Assembly (NCBI GenBank): GCA_016861165.1
Contig: BOKV01000001.1
Coordinates: forward strand, 207,795-271,794
Source: Alphaproteobacteria bacterium
GTDB taxonomy: Bacteria > Pseudomonadota > Alphaproteobacteria > Rhizobiales > Rhizobiaceae
Length of the DNA: 64,000 bases
Direction: 5' to 3'
Under the pieces are notes generated by a model. It worked only from the letters and a program-made list of their open reading frames with translations. It did no database searches and was not told the origin of the DNA. Numbering within the stretch: the first letter of the stretch is position 1; every line of letters begins with the position of its first letter. The translations under genes and the position numbers were made by a program. Positions 8,034 through 17,176 of the stretch are shown here, piece by piece.

Positions 8034-8765
8034 CTATTGCCCGATCGCCTCGGGCGCGTGCAGCCACAGGCCGAGCTTCAGCGACTGGGTGGTCGGCGTC
8101 CACAAGCCGGTGGGCAGGCCGGCGGCGCGCAGGCCCTCGGCCGCCCAGACGTTGCACGGGCGCAGGATATTGAAGGCGCCGCGGGCGGCGAAGAAGGCGT
8201 CGCCGAGACCGAAGCCCGGCCGGACGAGGCGGACGCCGTCGCCGCCGTCGCGCGCGAAGCTTGCCTCGATGAAATCGGCGAGCCGCGCCAGCCCGCCCGG
8301 CGGCAAGGCAATGGCGACGGCATTGGGCAGCGCGCGCACGTCGCCCGCCGGCGCGACACGCAGCACCGACTCGTCGCCGGTGATGGCGGTGAGCGTCGGA
8401 CCGGGCCGGATGTCGGCGAGCCGCGGCGTCTGCGTGTAGAAGGCGCGCGAACCCCAGCCGAAGACGAGGAACTTCAGCGCCGGATGGTCGATCGGTACGC
8501 CGGCCTCGGCAAGGAAGGCGAAGCGGGCCCGCGTCGGCCCGTCGACAGCCAGGGCGAAATCGGCATGCAGCAGGGTGGTCAGCAGGTAGACCGTCTCGGT
8601 CTGCCCGCCTGAGGCCGGGGGGGCCGGGCGCGGCGGTGCCGGCGGGTCGGCGGGGACCGCCGCGCCGACGATCGTGGCACCGAGATAGACCGCGACGACG
8701 GCAAACAGGCCGGCCGCCAGCGCCAGCACCAGCCGCAGCCCACGCCTGACCACAGCCGACGCCAC
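8034..8765 (-). CDS. DUF2459 (TIGR02117) family membrane-anchored protein
   Basis: 243 residues: a helix at about 9-32, a Pro/Ala-rich linker, then the family core with LKFLVFGWGSRAFYTQTP and CNVWAAEGLRAAGLP. Family members have a papain-like look, with a conserved Cys in CN(T/V)W, but no proven activity. The start chosen is GTG 8765, preceded by GGAG about 10 nt upstream and 17 nt after the stop of the upstream gene, which suggests a two-gene operon. An earlier in-frame start at 8912 would overlap that gene. Confidence 0.75.
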   Translation of the reverse strand: MASAVVRRGLRLVLALAAGLFAVVAVYLGATIVGAAVPADPPAPPRPAPPASGGQTETVYLLTTLLHADFALAVDGPTRARFAFLAEAGVPIDHPALKFLVFGWGSRAFYTQTPRLADIRPGPTLTAITGDESVLRVAPAGDVRALPNAVAIALPPGGLARLADFIEASFARDGGDGVRLVRPGFGLGDAFFAARGAFNILRPCNVWAAEGLRAAGLPTGLWTPTTQSLKLGLWLHAPEAIGQ

Positions 8766-8782
8766 CGTCCGCCAGCTCCGGG

Positions 8783-9766
8783 TCAGGCGCCGGCCGCGCC
8801 GCGCCAGCTCCACAGGCCGCGATTGAAGTTCCACAGCGCGATCGCCACGGCGAGTGTCACCAGGCCGGCCAGCAGGATGCTCAAGGGATGTGGCCCCAGC
8901 CATTCGAACCATTGCGTGTAGAGATGGATCATGGCGAACACGGCGACGACGGTGACGACCCAGCGGCGGTTGGCCATCGCCGCCCAGATGCCGGTCGCCA
9001 CCAGCGCCACCGCCCAGCCGATGACGAAGACCTGGCGGTCGATGTCGATGCCGGCGGCCACTTCACCCTCGACGCCTTCGGCGACCGGGAGGGATGACAG
9101 CAGGCCAAACGGGTTGACCGTGTCGCCCCACAGCGAGCCGATCCAGAAGCCGAAATTGACCAGGAAGACCGACGTGCGGGCGGCAAGGATGGCCAAGCGC
9201 GAATAGTCGGCCGGCAGCCGCAGCGAGGCGAGGAGGGCCGCCAGCGCCAGCAGCGCGAACAGGATGACCGTCGCCGTCGGCTCCTCGATGCCGAGGAAGT
9301 AGGTGGCGTGCTCATAGCCGGTGCGCGCGCCGATCGACGAGGACAGCGCCAGCACCGCCAGCACGACGAGCAGGCCGCTGCGGGCGAGCACGCCGACAAT
9401 GGCGAAGCCGGCGGCAATGGCGAGGAAGGCGGGAATCGAGGCCTGCGCCAGCACGACAATGCCGCCGGCAAGCGACAGCGCGCCGACGAGCACGCAGATA
9501 TGGGCGACGACGTCCCAGCGGCCGGATTGGCCGAGCTGCAGGGCGAGGCCGCCGCCGAGCAGCGCCACGCCGAGGACAAGGCCGGTGATGGCGTCGGGCA
9601 CCAGCGCGATCAGGCCGAGGCTGACGGCGACGACGCCGAACCCGATGATGATGCTGAAGGCGAGCGACGCGGTGCCTTGCGAGGACAGGCGCAGGAGCTT
9701 GTCGTATTCGGTCTTGTCGATGCTGCCGTCGGCCAGAAGCCGATCGAGATCGAGCGTCACTTTCAT
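8783..9766 (-). CDS. Polytopic membrane protein, DUF2157-like
   Basis: 327 residues with a short soluble head (DRLLADGSIDKTEYDKLLRL) and about ten hydrophobic helices from residue 30 to the end. The layout resembles DUF2157-type membrane proteins; function unknown. It is the first gene of a probable operon with the DUF2459 gene. The 116 bp before it hold the terminator-bearing repeat that follows aapP, so transcription must start inside that short gap or read through. Confidence 0.65.
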   Translation of the reverse strand: MKVTLDLDRLLADGSIDKTEYDKLLRLSSQGTASLAFSIIIGFGVVAVSLGLIALVPDAITGLVLGVALLGGGLALQLGQSGRWDVVAHICVLVGALSLAGGIVVLAQASIPAFLAIAAGFAIVGVLARSGLLVVLAVLALSSSIGARTGYEHATYFLGIEEPTATVILFALLALAALLASLRLPADYSRLAILAARTSVFLVNFGFWIGSLWGDTVNPFGLLSSLPVAEGVEGEVAAGIDIDRQVFVIGWAVALVATGIWAAMANRRWVVTVVAVFAMIHLYTQWFEWLGPHPLSILLAGLVTLAVAIALWNFNRGLWSWRGAAGA

Positions 9767-9782
9767 TGCCGCGCCTCCCCAG

Positions 9783-9809
9783 AAAAAGACCCGATCCGGG
9801 TGAATCGGG
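9783..9809 (-). terminator. Terminator of the aap operon, inside repeat copy 1
   Basis: A CCCGAT/ATCGGG stem (9790-9795 with 9804-9809) with an 8-nt loop is followed, reading leftward, by TCTTTTT (9783-9789). It ends transcription coming from aapP. Confidence 0.7.
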
Positions 9810-9880
9810 CTCTCGTTCCGAACATTTGTCTTGTCACGTAATCCTGTCCGCCTCGCGGTCCCGCCCGGCGGGATGAAGCG
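9787..9880 (-). repeat. Interspersed 3'-UTR element, copy 1 (after aapP)
   Basis: Read on the minus strand, it begins right after the aapP TAG with GCTTCATCCCGCCGGGCGG, has a variable centre of about 45 nt, and ends with a hairpin box CCCGATTCACCCGGATCGGG. Related copies follow glpX (26274-26356) and thiL (63349-63437); a partial one follows merR. Confidence 0.6.
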
Positions 9881-10879
9881 CTAGTGCAGAATCTGGCTGA
9901 GGAACAGCTTGGTGCGCTCGTGCTGGGGATGATCGAAGAACTCCGACGGCACGTTCTGCTCGACGATCTGGCCCTGGTCCATGAAGATGACGCGGTTGGC
10001 GACCTGGCGGGCGAAGCCCATCTCGTGGGTGACGCACAGCATGGTCATGCCCTCCTGGGCGAGCTCAACCATGGTGTCGAGCACCTCCTTGATCATCTCC
10101 GGATCGAGCGCGGAGGTCGGCTCGTCGAACAGCATGATGCGCGGGTTCATGCACAGGGCGCGGGCGATGGCGACGCGCTGCTGCTGGCCGCCGGAGAGCT
10201 GGCCCGGATATTTGTGCGCCTGCTCGGGAATCTTGACCTTGGTGAGGTAGTGCATCGCGATCTCCTCGGCCTCCTTCTTGGGCATCTTGCGCACCCAGAT
10301 CGGCGCCAGCGTGCAGTTCTCCAGGATGGTCAGGTGCGGGAACAGGTTGAAGTGCTGGAACACCATGCCGACCTCGCGGCGGATCTCGTCGATGTTCTTC
10401 AGGTCGTTGGTCAGCTCGATGCCGTCGACGATGATGGTGCCGCGCTGATGCTCCTCCAGCCGGTTGATGCAGCGGATCATGGTCGACTTGCCCGATCCCG
10501 ACGGGCCGCAGATGACAATGCGCTCGCCGCGCATCACCTTCAGGCTGATGTCGCGCAGGACGTGGAAGTCGCCATACCATTTGTGCATGTCGATGATATC
10601 GATGGCGACGTCAGTGGCCGACACGGTCATCCCGCCGATCGGCTTCTTGGCGGGCGCCGCCGGCGCCGCGGCGGCGCCATTGCCTGGCTCGGCCCGGGCG
10701 GCGCGCACATTGGGCACGCTGGCGGTCTTGGCCGGCTCCTTCTGGGCGGCCTTGGCCTTGCGCCCGGCGGTTGCCCCGGCGCCGTCGGTGGCGGTCACGG
10801 CGGCGGCGGTCTTGCGCGCCGCGGGCGTCCTGGTTCCGGTTGCCGTCTTGGTCGTGGTCGGCTTGCTGGTCTTGGCCAT
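9881..10879 (-). CDS. aapP: General L-amino-acid ABC transporter, ATP-binding subunit
   Basis: 332 residues. The ABC domain (about 92-332) has Walker A GPSGSGKS, signature LSGGQQQR, Walker B IMLFDEP and switch His in CVTHEMG; it is nearly identical in pattern to rhizobial AapP. It energises uptake of a broad range of L-amino acids. The first 83 residues are an extra Ala/Thr/Lys-rich, histone-H1-like low-complexity extension, absent from typical AapP of about 257 residues. The ATG at 10879 is the upstream-most start; initiation closer to [12 protein letters not shown] would give the usual length. It is the last gene of aapJQMP. Confidence 0.92.
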   Translation of the reverse strand: MAKTSKPTTTKTATGTRTPAARKTAAAVTATDGAGATAGRKAKAAQKEPAKTASVPNVRAARAEPGNGAAAAPAAPAKKPIGGMTVSATDVAIDIIDMHKWYGDFHVLRDISLKVMRGERIVICGPSGSGKSTMIRCINRLEEHQRGTIIVDGIELTNDLKNIDEIRREVGMVFQHFNLFPHLTILENCTLAPIWVRKMPKKEAEEIAMHYLTKVKIPEQAHKYPGQLSGGQQQRVAIARALCMNPRIMLFDEPTSALDPEMIKEVLDTMVELAQEGMTMLCVTHEMGFARQVANRVIFMDQGQIVEQNVPSEFFDHPQHERTKLFLSQILH

Positions 10880-10917
10880 GTCGGTCTCTCGCGATCGCGT
10901 GCGGAAGGGCGCGCCGG

Positions 10918-12303
10918 CTAGCGGCGGCCGGTGTCCAGACGGCGTTCCATGAACAGGGAATAGCGGCTCATGCCGAAGCAGAACGCCCAGAAGACGAGTG
11001 CGGCGAACAGGTAGCCGGTCAGCGACTGCACCGGGCTTGCCCATTTCGAATCGGTGTAGCTCGACTGGATCATGCCGAGGAAGTCGAACAGGCCGATGAT
11101 CAGCACCAGGGTGGTGTCCTTGAACAGGGCGATGAAGGAATTGACGATGCCGGGGATGACCAGCTTCAGCGCCTGCGGCAGGATGATCTTCTGCATCATC
11201 TGCCAGTAGCTGAGGCCGAGCGCCATGGCGCCCTCGTACTGGCCCTTGGGCAACGCCTGGATGCCGCCGCGCACGACCTCGGCCATGTAGGCGGCCGAGA
11301 ACAGCGCCACGCCGATCAGCGCGCGCAGCAGCTTGTCGAAGGTCACCCCCTCGGGCAGGAACAGCGGCAGCATCACCGACGACATGAACAGCACGGTGAT
11401 CAGCGGCACGCCGCGCCAGAACTCGATGAAGATCACGCAGAACAGGCGCACCGCCGGCATCTGCGAACGCCGGCCGAGCGCCAGCAGAATGCCGAGCGGC
11501 AGCGAAGCGACGATGCCGGTCACCGCGATGACCAGAGTGACCAGCAGGCCGCCCCAGACCTCGGTCTCGACATGGGAGAGGCCGAGATCGGCGGCGAAGA
11601 CGAGCAGCACGGCGAGCAGGACGCCCATCGCCATCAGCACGCCGCGCACCATCGGCCAGGCAGGCGATTCGGTGCCACGGGCGATGCCGAAGGCAACGAG
11701 GGCAACCAGGGCGGCGAGCACGGCGAAATCGACGATGAACTTGGCGAAGGACGGCGCCAGGACGAAATTGGGCAGCAGGAAGCCGTCGAGGCTGATGTGG
11801 CCGCCGGTCAGCAGCACGAAGGCGGCGACGGGGAAGACGCCGAACAGATAGGCGGCGTTGAGGCCCTTGTAGGGCAGGCGCGGCATCAGGATCGGAACGA
11901 GGCCGGCGGCGAACAGGAAGAAGACGGCGTTGACGCGCCAGTATTCGCCCTTGGGATAGCGCCCGTAGATGAACTGCTCGACATAGGCGCCGACATAGGG
12001 CCAGCAGGCGCCGAACCAGCCGGCCGGCTGCAGGCCGCCCTGGGCGGCGTTGGTGCAGGCGGAACGGTCGAGGCCGGTCCACACCGCGTTGAAGAGACCG
12101 AACTGCAGCAGCGGCGGCACGATGATCCAGACCAGGTAGATGGAGAACAGGGTCAGGATCGTGTTGGGGATGGAGGAGAACAGGTTCTTGCGCATCCAGC
12201 CGATGACGCCGGCCTCGGTGATCGGCGGCGGCTCGGCCGGCGCCATGTCGCGGCGGACATAGGCGGCTGCGGCAGCGGCGGCGGGGGAGACCGAATTGGC
12301 CAT
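10918..12303 (-). CDS. aapM: General L-amino-acid ABC transporter, permease AapM
   Basis: 461 residues, inner-membrane permease of the His/Glu/Gln/Arg type. The C-terminal half contains the EAA-like coupling loop ([24 protein letters not shown], about residues 338-361) that contacts AapP. The N-terminal part has extra helices and a large loop containing several Cys and Trp, as usual for AapM. A poly-Ala run lies at 8-14. It is separated from aapQ by 16 bp and from aapP by 38 bp, so all are co-transcribed. Confidence 0.92.
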   Translation of the reverse strand: MANSVSPAAAAAAAYVRRDMAPAEPPPITEAGVIGWMRKNLFSSIPNTILTLFSIYLVWIIVPPLLQFGLFNAVWTGLDRSACTNAAQGGLQPAGWFGACWPYVGAYVEQFIYGRYPKGEYWRVNAVFFLFAAGLVPILMPRLPYKGLNAAYLFGVFPVAAFVLLTGGHISLDGFLLPNFVLAPSFAKFIVDFAVLAALVALVAFGIARGTESPAWPMVRGVLMAMGVLLAVLLVFAADLGLSHVETEVWGGLLVTLVIAVTGIVASLPLGILLALGRRSQMPAVRLFCVIFIEFWRGVPLITVLFMSSVMLPLFLPEGVTFDKLLRALIGVALFSAAYMAEVVRGGIQALPKGQYEGAMALGLSYWQMMQKIILPQALKLVIPGIVNSFIALFKDTTLVLIIGLFDFLGMIQSSYTDSKWASPVQSLTGYLFAALVFWAFCFGMSRYSLFMERRLDTGRR

Positions 12304-12319
12304 GTGATCGCCTCCCCGC

Positions 12320-13468
12320 TCAGCGCTCGACCAACGCCATCTTGGCGTTGAACCAGTTCATGAACAGCGATGTCAGCAGGGACAGCGCCAGATAGGTCAG
12401 CATCGTCATCAGCAGCACCTCGACGGCCTGGCCGGTCTGGTTGAGCGTGGTGCCGGCGAAGACCGAGACGAGGTCGGGATAGGCGATGGCGACGGCCAGC
12501 GACGAGTTCTTGGTCAGATTGAGGTACTGGTTGGTCAGCGGCGGAATGATGACGCGCATCGCCTGCGGGATGATCACCAGGCGCAGCGTGTGGCCCCGGC
12601 GCATGCCGAGCGCGTAGGAGGCCTCGGTCTGGCCATGGCTGATGGCGAGGATGCCGGCGCGCACGATCTCGGCGATGTAGGCGGCCGTATAGAAGGACAG
12701 CGCCACCAGCAGGCCGAGGAATTCGGGATAGATGCGGGCGCCGCCGCGCGGCCCGAAGCGCGAGGTGGTCGGCAACTCGAAGGACAGCGGGAAGCCGGTC
12801 AGCACATAGGCAACGAGCGGCAGGCCGACGATCAGGCCGGCCCGCGCCCAGCGGTAGATGACGATCGAGGCGAGGATGCCGGCGAGCAGCGCCAGGCCAA
12901 TCCAGCCCGCACCCGGGCCGAACACCGCCTTGGGCGCGTAGTAGCCGGCGATGTTGAGCAGGCCGAATGGCCCGAAATCGATGGGAGCGGCCTTGTCGGG
13001 CAGCAGGCGCAGCACCGAGAAATACCAGATGAAGATCCACAGCAGCAGCGGGATGTTGCGCATCACCTCGACGAAGGCGTAGGCGAGCTTGGAGACGACC
13101 CAGTTGGTCGACAGCCGCGCGATGCCGACGATGAAGCCGACGACGGTGGCCAGGATGATGCCGGTGATGGCGACGACCAGCGTGTTCTGCAGGCCGACCA
13201 GGTAGACCCGGCCATAGCTCGATGTCTCGGAATATTCGACGAAGGGCGAAATGTTGATGCCGAAGCCGGCGGTGACGTTGAGGAAGCCGAAACCGGAGGC
13301 GATGCCGGCCCGGGCGAGGTTGGTGGCGGCGTTGGAGACCATCCCCCAAATCAGGAAGACGATCAGCACCACCAGCAGGATCTGGATCGCCGCCCCTCTG
13401 ATCCGCGGGTCGTTGAAGATGGCGACCTTGGGCGCGCCGCCCGCGGAAGCATGCTCGACTGCAGCCAT
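12320..13468 (-). CDS. aapQ: General L-amino-acid ABC transporter, permease AapQ
   Basis: 382 residues, the partner permease of AapM. It shows multiple membrane helices and the coupling motif EIVRAGILAISHGQTEASYALGM (about 265-287). The N-terminal WGMVSNAATNLARAGIASGFGFLN is typical of AapQ. A 146-bp gap with a strong hairpin separates it from aapJ, which fits the usual excess of binding protein over membrane subunits. Confidence 0.92.
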   Translation of the reverse strand: MAAVEHASAGGAPKVAIFNDPRIRGAAIQILLVVLIVFLIWGMVSNAATNLARAGIASGFGFLNVTAGFGINISPFVEYSETSSYGRVYLVGLQNTLVVAITGIILATVVGFIVGIARLSTNWVVSKLAYAFVEVMRNIPLLLWIFIWYFSVLRLLPDKAAPIDFGPFGLLNIAGYYAPKAVFGPGAGWIGLALLAGILASIVIYRWARAGLIVGLPLVAYVLTGFPLSFELPTTSRFGPRGGARIYPEFLGLLVALSFYTAAYIAEIVRAGILAISHGQTEASYALGMRRGHTLRLVIIPQAMRVIIPPLTNQYLNLTKNSSLAVAIAYPDLVSVFAGTTLNQTGQAVEVLLMTMLTYLALSLLTSLFMNWFNAKMALVER

Positions 13469-13572
13469 GTTCCCCTCACCTGAAGGCTTTGATTTTGTTC
13501 CGGCGGCAGGCCGGTGCCCATGTCAGGTACGCAACGCTACGTCGTTGCCCCGTCACCCCGGATGCGTGGCAA

Positions 13573-13602
13573 CCGGCCCGGCACTTCCCCCTGCCGGGCC
13601 GG
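13573..13602 (-). promoter_or_regulatory. Strong hairpin between aapJ and aapQ
   Basis: An 11-bp perfect GC stem (13573-13583 with 13592-13602) with an 8-nt loop, 12 bp after the aapJ stop. There is no T run in either direction. It is probably an mRNA-stabilising or partial-termination hairpin that raises aapJ relative to aapQMP. This role is inferred from common ABC operon design. Confidence 0.6.
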
Positions 13603-13614
13603 CCCATCTGATCG

Positions 13615-14634
13615 CTAGCGGATCGGCGGGGCGTATTGCAGGCCGCCGCGGGTCCACAGGTCGTTCTTGCCGCGGGCGATCGCCAGCGGCGTGGCGGGCC
13701 CGACATTGGCGTCGAACACCTCGGCGTAGTTGCCGACCTGCTTGATGATGTTGTAGGCCCAGTCATTGGACAGGCCGATCGCCGCGCCGAACTCGCCTTC
13801 CTTGCCGAGAAGGCGCTTGATCTCCGGGTTCTCCGAGTTGGCCATCTCGTCGACATTGGCCTTGGTGACGCCGAGCTCCTCGGCGTTGACCATCGCGAAA
13901 TGCGTCCACTTGACGATGTCGAACCACTGGTCGTCGCCCTGGCGGACGGCCGGGCCCAGCGGCTCCTTGGAGATGATCTCGGGCAGGACGACGTGCTCGT
14001 CGGGATTGGTCAGCTTGAGGCGCTGGGCATAGAGGCCCGACTGGTCGGTGGTGTAGACGTCGCAGCGGCCCGCGTCATAGGCGGCGACAACCTCGTCGGC
14101 CTTCTCGAAGGCGACGATCTCGTATTCCATCTTGTTGGCGCGGAAATAGTCGGCGACGTTCAGCTCGGTCGTCGTGCCGGTGTTGGTGCACACCGAGGCG
14201 CCCGACAGTTCCAGCGCCGATTTGACGCCCAGCGACTTGCGGACCATGAAGCCCTGGCCGTCATAGTAGTTGACGCCGGCGAAGTTGAGGCCGAGCGTGG
14301 TGTCGCGGCTCATCGTCCAGGTCGTGTTGCGCGACAGCAGGTCGACTTCGCCCGACTGCAGCGCGGTAAAGCGCTCCTTGGCCGAAAGCGGCGTGAACTT
14401 CACCTTGGTGGCGTCGCCGAAGACGGCGGCGGCCAGCGCCTTGCACAGGTCGACGTCGATGCCGGACCAGTTGCCCTGGTCGTCGGGATTGGAGAAGCCC
14501 GGAAGGCCCTGGCTCACGCCACACTGGACGAAACCCTTGGCCTTCACGTCGTCGAGCGTTGCCGCGGAGGCGCCGGTGACCATCAGGCCAGCGACGGCGA
14601 CACCCATTGCAGCTGTCAGAATCTCTCGTTTCAT
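13615..14634 (-). CDS. aapJ: General L-amino-acid ABC transporter, periplasmic binding protein
   Basis: 339 residues with a signal peptide ending GASA (about 1-24). The mature protein is a family 3 solute-binding protein: VKAKGFVQCGVSQGLPGFS, GIDVDLCKALAAAVFGD, ALQSGEVDLLSRNTTWTMSRD. It captures amino acids and delivers them to AapQM. The ATG at 14634 starts the signal peptide; the long open frame upstream to 15453 is noncoding. It is the first gene of the operon, with a promoter at 14815-14843 and a leader of about 175 nt. Confidence 0.93.
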   Translation of the reverse strand: MKREILTAAMGVAVAGLMVTGASAATLDDVKAKGFVQCGVSQGLPGFSNPDDQGNWSGIDVDLCKALAAAVFGDATKVKFTPLSAKERFTALQSGEVDLLSRNTTWTMSRDTTLGLNFAGVNYYDGQGFMVRKSLGVKSALELSGASVCTNTGTTTELNVADYFRANKMEYEIVAFEKADEVVAAYDAGRCDVYTTDQSGLYAQRLKLTNPDEHVVLPEIISKEPLGPAVRQGDDQWFDIVKWTHFAMVNAEELGVTKANVDEMANSENPEIKRLLGKEGEFGAAIGLSNDWAYNIIKQVGNYAEVFDANVGPATPLAIARGKNDLWTRGGLQYAPPIR

Positions 14635-15005
14635 GAACAACAGCCTTTTCTGTTTCCCTGGTTGCTTGTTCTTTCCGCCCCGGCCGCCAAGCAACGTGGC
14701 GACCGCAGCATTCGACGCGTCGGGAATGCGATTGGCGGGCCTGCGCACCGAACCTCCCGGGACCGGCGCAAGGCCCATGGGCCGAAGCCCGATAGCCACC
14801 CCGAACAAGGCCACATCACACTGGATAATGCCTATCGCGTCAAGCGCATAAACGGCAGCGCGCGGCCAGCGGCGGTGCAGAAGCCGGCGCCGGCGGCCGC
14901 AAGCGACCACCGCGCCGGCCGCTTCGCGCCGCCCGGCCGGGCGTGTCGACGCCAGCCCGGCGGGACACAAGGAACGCGCGCGGCAGGCCGCAACCGGCGC
15001 GCCAA
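14635..15005. other. Intergenic region with the aap promoter and long leader
   Basis: 371 bp between aapJ and the MttB-family gene, no convincing gene. It holds the aapJ promoter and its leader. Beyond the promoter, 14850-15005 is GC-rich without a recognised signal and probably carries the 3' end of the upstream methyltransferase transcript. Confidence 0.5.
14815..14843 (-). promoter_or_regulatory. Sigma-70-type promoter of aapJQMP
   Basis: On the minus strand, TTGACG (14838-14843), an exact 17-bp spacer and TGTGAT (14815-14820). The predicted RNA starts near 14808, leaving a leader of about 175 nt before the aapJ ATG, long enough for regulation. Confidence 0.6.
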
Positions 15006-16616
15006 CTAGAAATCCGTCGGGGCGCCGCCCTCGCGCTTGCGCCGCTCGACAAAGGCCGTGAGTTCCTCGTCGACGGCCGGGTCGAGCGGCGGCGGCTGGA
15101 ACTCGGCGAGAATCTGCTTCCACAGCCGGTTGGCGCGCTGGGCGGTATCGAGGGCGCCGCGCTCGCGCCAGTTCTCGAAGTTCGACCAGTCGGACAGGAA
15201 CGGGCTGTAGAAGGCCGTCTCGTAGCGGGCCTGGGTGTGGGAGGCGCCGAAAAAATGGCCGTGGGCGCCGACCTCGCGGATCGCCTCGACGGCAACGTCG
15301 TCCGCGCCGGCGGTGACCGGGCGCAGGTAGACGATGAGCTGCTGCAGCGTCTCGCAGTCCATGACGAACTTCTCGTAGGAAGCACACAGCCCGCCCTCGA
15401 GCCAGCCAGCGGCGTGATAGATGACGTTGACCCCGGCCGAGATCGCCGCCCACAGCGAGAAGGCGCTCTCCCAGGCGGCCTGGGCGTCGGGACAGTTGGC
15501 GGCGCAGGCGTTGGACGCGCGCAGCGGCAGGCGGTAGAACCGCGCCATCTGGCCCGAAACCTGGGTGGCGCGCATGTATTCGGGCGTGCCGAAGGCGGGC
15601 GCGCCGGTCTTCATGTCGACATTGGAGGTAAACGTGCCGATCGCCGTGGGGCAGCCCGGCCGGATGAGCTGGATGAGGACGATCGCCGCCAGCGCCTCGG
15701 CGACCGACTGGGCGACGGCGCCGGCGATGGTGACCGGCGCCATGGCGCCGGCAAGCGTGAACGGGGTGACGATGGTCGGCTGGCCGCGGCGGGCGAGCCG
15801 CATCGCCCCGTCGAGCATCGGATAGTCGTGCTTGAGCGGCGATGAGGAATTGATGTTGGTGTACATGCGCGGCGTCGCCTCGAACGCCTCATGGCTCAGG
15901 CCGCCGGCGATCCGCACCATTTCCATCACGTCCTCGACCCGCTCGCGGCCGAGCGAGTAGGCGTGGACGACCTTGTCGGTCAGCGTCAGCTTGTCGTAGA
16001 GGCAGTCGAGATGGCGCACCGAGGGATGGATGTCGACCGGCTCGACCGGGTAGCCGCCGGCGAAGTGAATGCAGTTGAAATACTGTGTCAGCTTGATGAA
16101 GTCGCGGTAGCTTTCGCGGTCGCCGGGACGCCGGCCCCGGTCGAGATCGGAGCAGTTGGGCGGGCTCGACACGTTGCCGAACACGACGTTGCGGCCGCCG
16201 ATGGCGATGGCGCGGGCCGGATTGCGCGGCGTCAGCGTGAACGTCGCCGGTGCCCTGGCGACCATCTCCATGACCATGTCGCGGCCCATGCGCACATTGG
16301 TGCCGTCGACGCGGCAGCCGGCGCGGCCGAGGATTTCGACCGCCTCGGCGTGCAGGAACTCGATGCCAATCTCCTCCAGCACGCGCATGGCGCCGTCATG
16401 AATGGCGGCCACGCCGTCCTCGCCCAGCGGCTCGGTCGGCCGGTCGGGGTTGACCGGCAGCGTCCACGGCAGCTGGCTGATCGCCGCTCCCTTGCCGCGC
16501 ACATTGCCGGCGCGGCCGCCATGGCGGCGCCGGGCGGCCGGCGGCTCGGCGCCGGCGGTCGCCTTGTCGAGCGCGTCCTGCAACGTCTCGATCTGGCTCG
16601 TTTCGGGGGTGTCCAT
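15006..16616 (-). CDS. MttB-family (trimethylamine methyltransferase-like) methyltransferase
   Basis: 536 residues, PF06253. After a charged head (1-50) the TIM-barrel family pattern runs from EDGVAAIHDGAMRVLEEIGIEFLH to the end. Family members demethylate trimethylamine (pyrrolysine-containing) or, in non-pyrrolysine versions such as MtgB, quaternary amines such as glycine betaine, passing the methyl to a corrinoid protein. No in-frame TAG interrupts the gene, so it is the non-pyrrolysine kind. No corrinoid or activase gene lies next to it, so the substrate stays open. It is apparently monocistronic. Confidence 0.85.
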   Translation of the reverse strand: MDTPETSQIETLQDALDKATAGAEPPAARRRHGGRAGNVRGKGAAISQLPWTLPVNPDRPTEPLGEDGVAAIHDGAMRVLEEIGIEFLHAEAVEILGRAGCRVDGTNVRMGRDMVMEMVARAPATFTLTPRNPARAIAIGGRNVVFGNVSSPPNCSDLDRGRRPGDRESYRDFIKLTQYFNCIHFAGGYPVEPVDIHPSVRHLDCLYDKLTLTDKVVHAYSLGRERVEDVMEMVRIAGGLSHEAFEATPRMYTNINSSSPLKHDYPMLDGAMRLARRGQPTIVTPFTLAGAMAPVTIAGAVAQSVAEALAAIVLIQLIRPGCPTAIGTFTSNVDMKTGAPAFGTPEYMRATQVSGQMARFYRLPLRASNACAANCPDAQAAWESAFSLWAAISAGVNVIYHAAGWLEGGLCASYEKFVMDCETLQQLIVYLRPVTAGADDVAVEAIREVGAHGHFFGASHTQARYETAFYSPFLSDWSNFENWRERGALDTAQRANRLWKQILAEFQPPPLDPAVDEELTAFVERRKREGGAPTDF

Positions 16617-16854
16617 CGGGCGCCTTCCGCGGCACGGCCGCGCCAGGCGGCGGCGCGGCCGATCTCAAGCGGCGACTATGAACCCGGCCAGGCGCGGCAA
16701 CGGACAATTTCGCGGCATAAGCTGTCGAAAATCAGCCGCTGAGGATGCCGACCGCGGCGGGACGCCTCCGTGGCCGAGGTTCGTGGCGCACGCCGTCACC
16801 CATCTCCTGGGGACAATCTGTTACCCATGTCTCCGGAACGGACCCCTATGGACC

Positions 16855-16931
16855 TGGTGACCCCGGCAGGATTCGAACCTGCGACCATCGGCTTAGAAGG
16901 CCGGTGCTCTATCCAGCTGAGCTACGGGGCC
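16855..16931 (-). tRNA. tRNA-Arg (anticodon TCT)
   Basis: A 77-nt cloverleaf with encoded CCA. The acceptor GGCCCCG pairs with CGGGGTC (one G-U), D arm AGCTCAGCTGGATAGAGC, anticodon loop CTTCTAA, T arm with GGTTCGAATCC. It reads AGA codons (rare in such GC-rich genomes) and, by wobble, AGG. Confidence 0.97.
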
Positions 16932-17037
16932 GTGCGGCGCACGCGCTTGCCGCCCGCCCCGCGCATAGCAGGTTTTGTCGGCGAATCGCAATTCGCGATC
17001 CTTGATCTGAGGCGGCGGCGAGGCCCAGGAAGGCGGA

Positions 17038-17090
17038 CCTGACCGGGGCCTGACCGGGGCCTGACCGGGGCCTGACCGGGGCCTGACCGT
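17038..17090. repeat. 11-bp tandem repeat, four full units plus a partial
   Basis: The unit CCTGACCGGGG occurs four times without mismatch (17038-17081) followed by a partial fifth unit. It lies between tRNA-Arg and the stop of the complex I accessory gene. The period is close to one helical turn. Confidence 0.9.
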
Positions 17091-17176
17091 GACTTGAGCG
17101 TCGCCCGGCTGGTGATCGGTCCCGGCGCGGCGGCCGGCCGCGCAGAGCCGACTTGCGCCATCGCCCGGCGCGGGCC

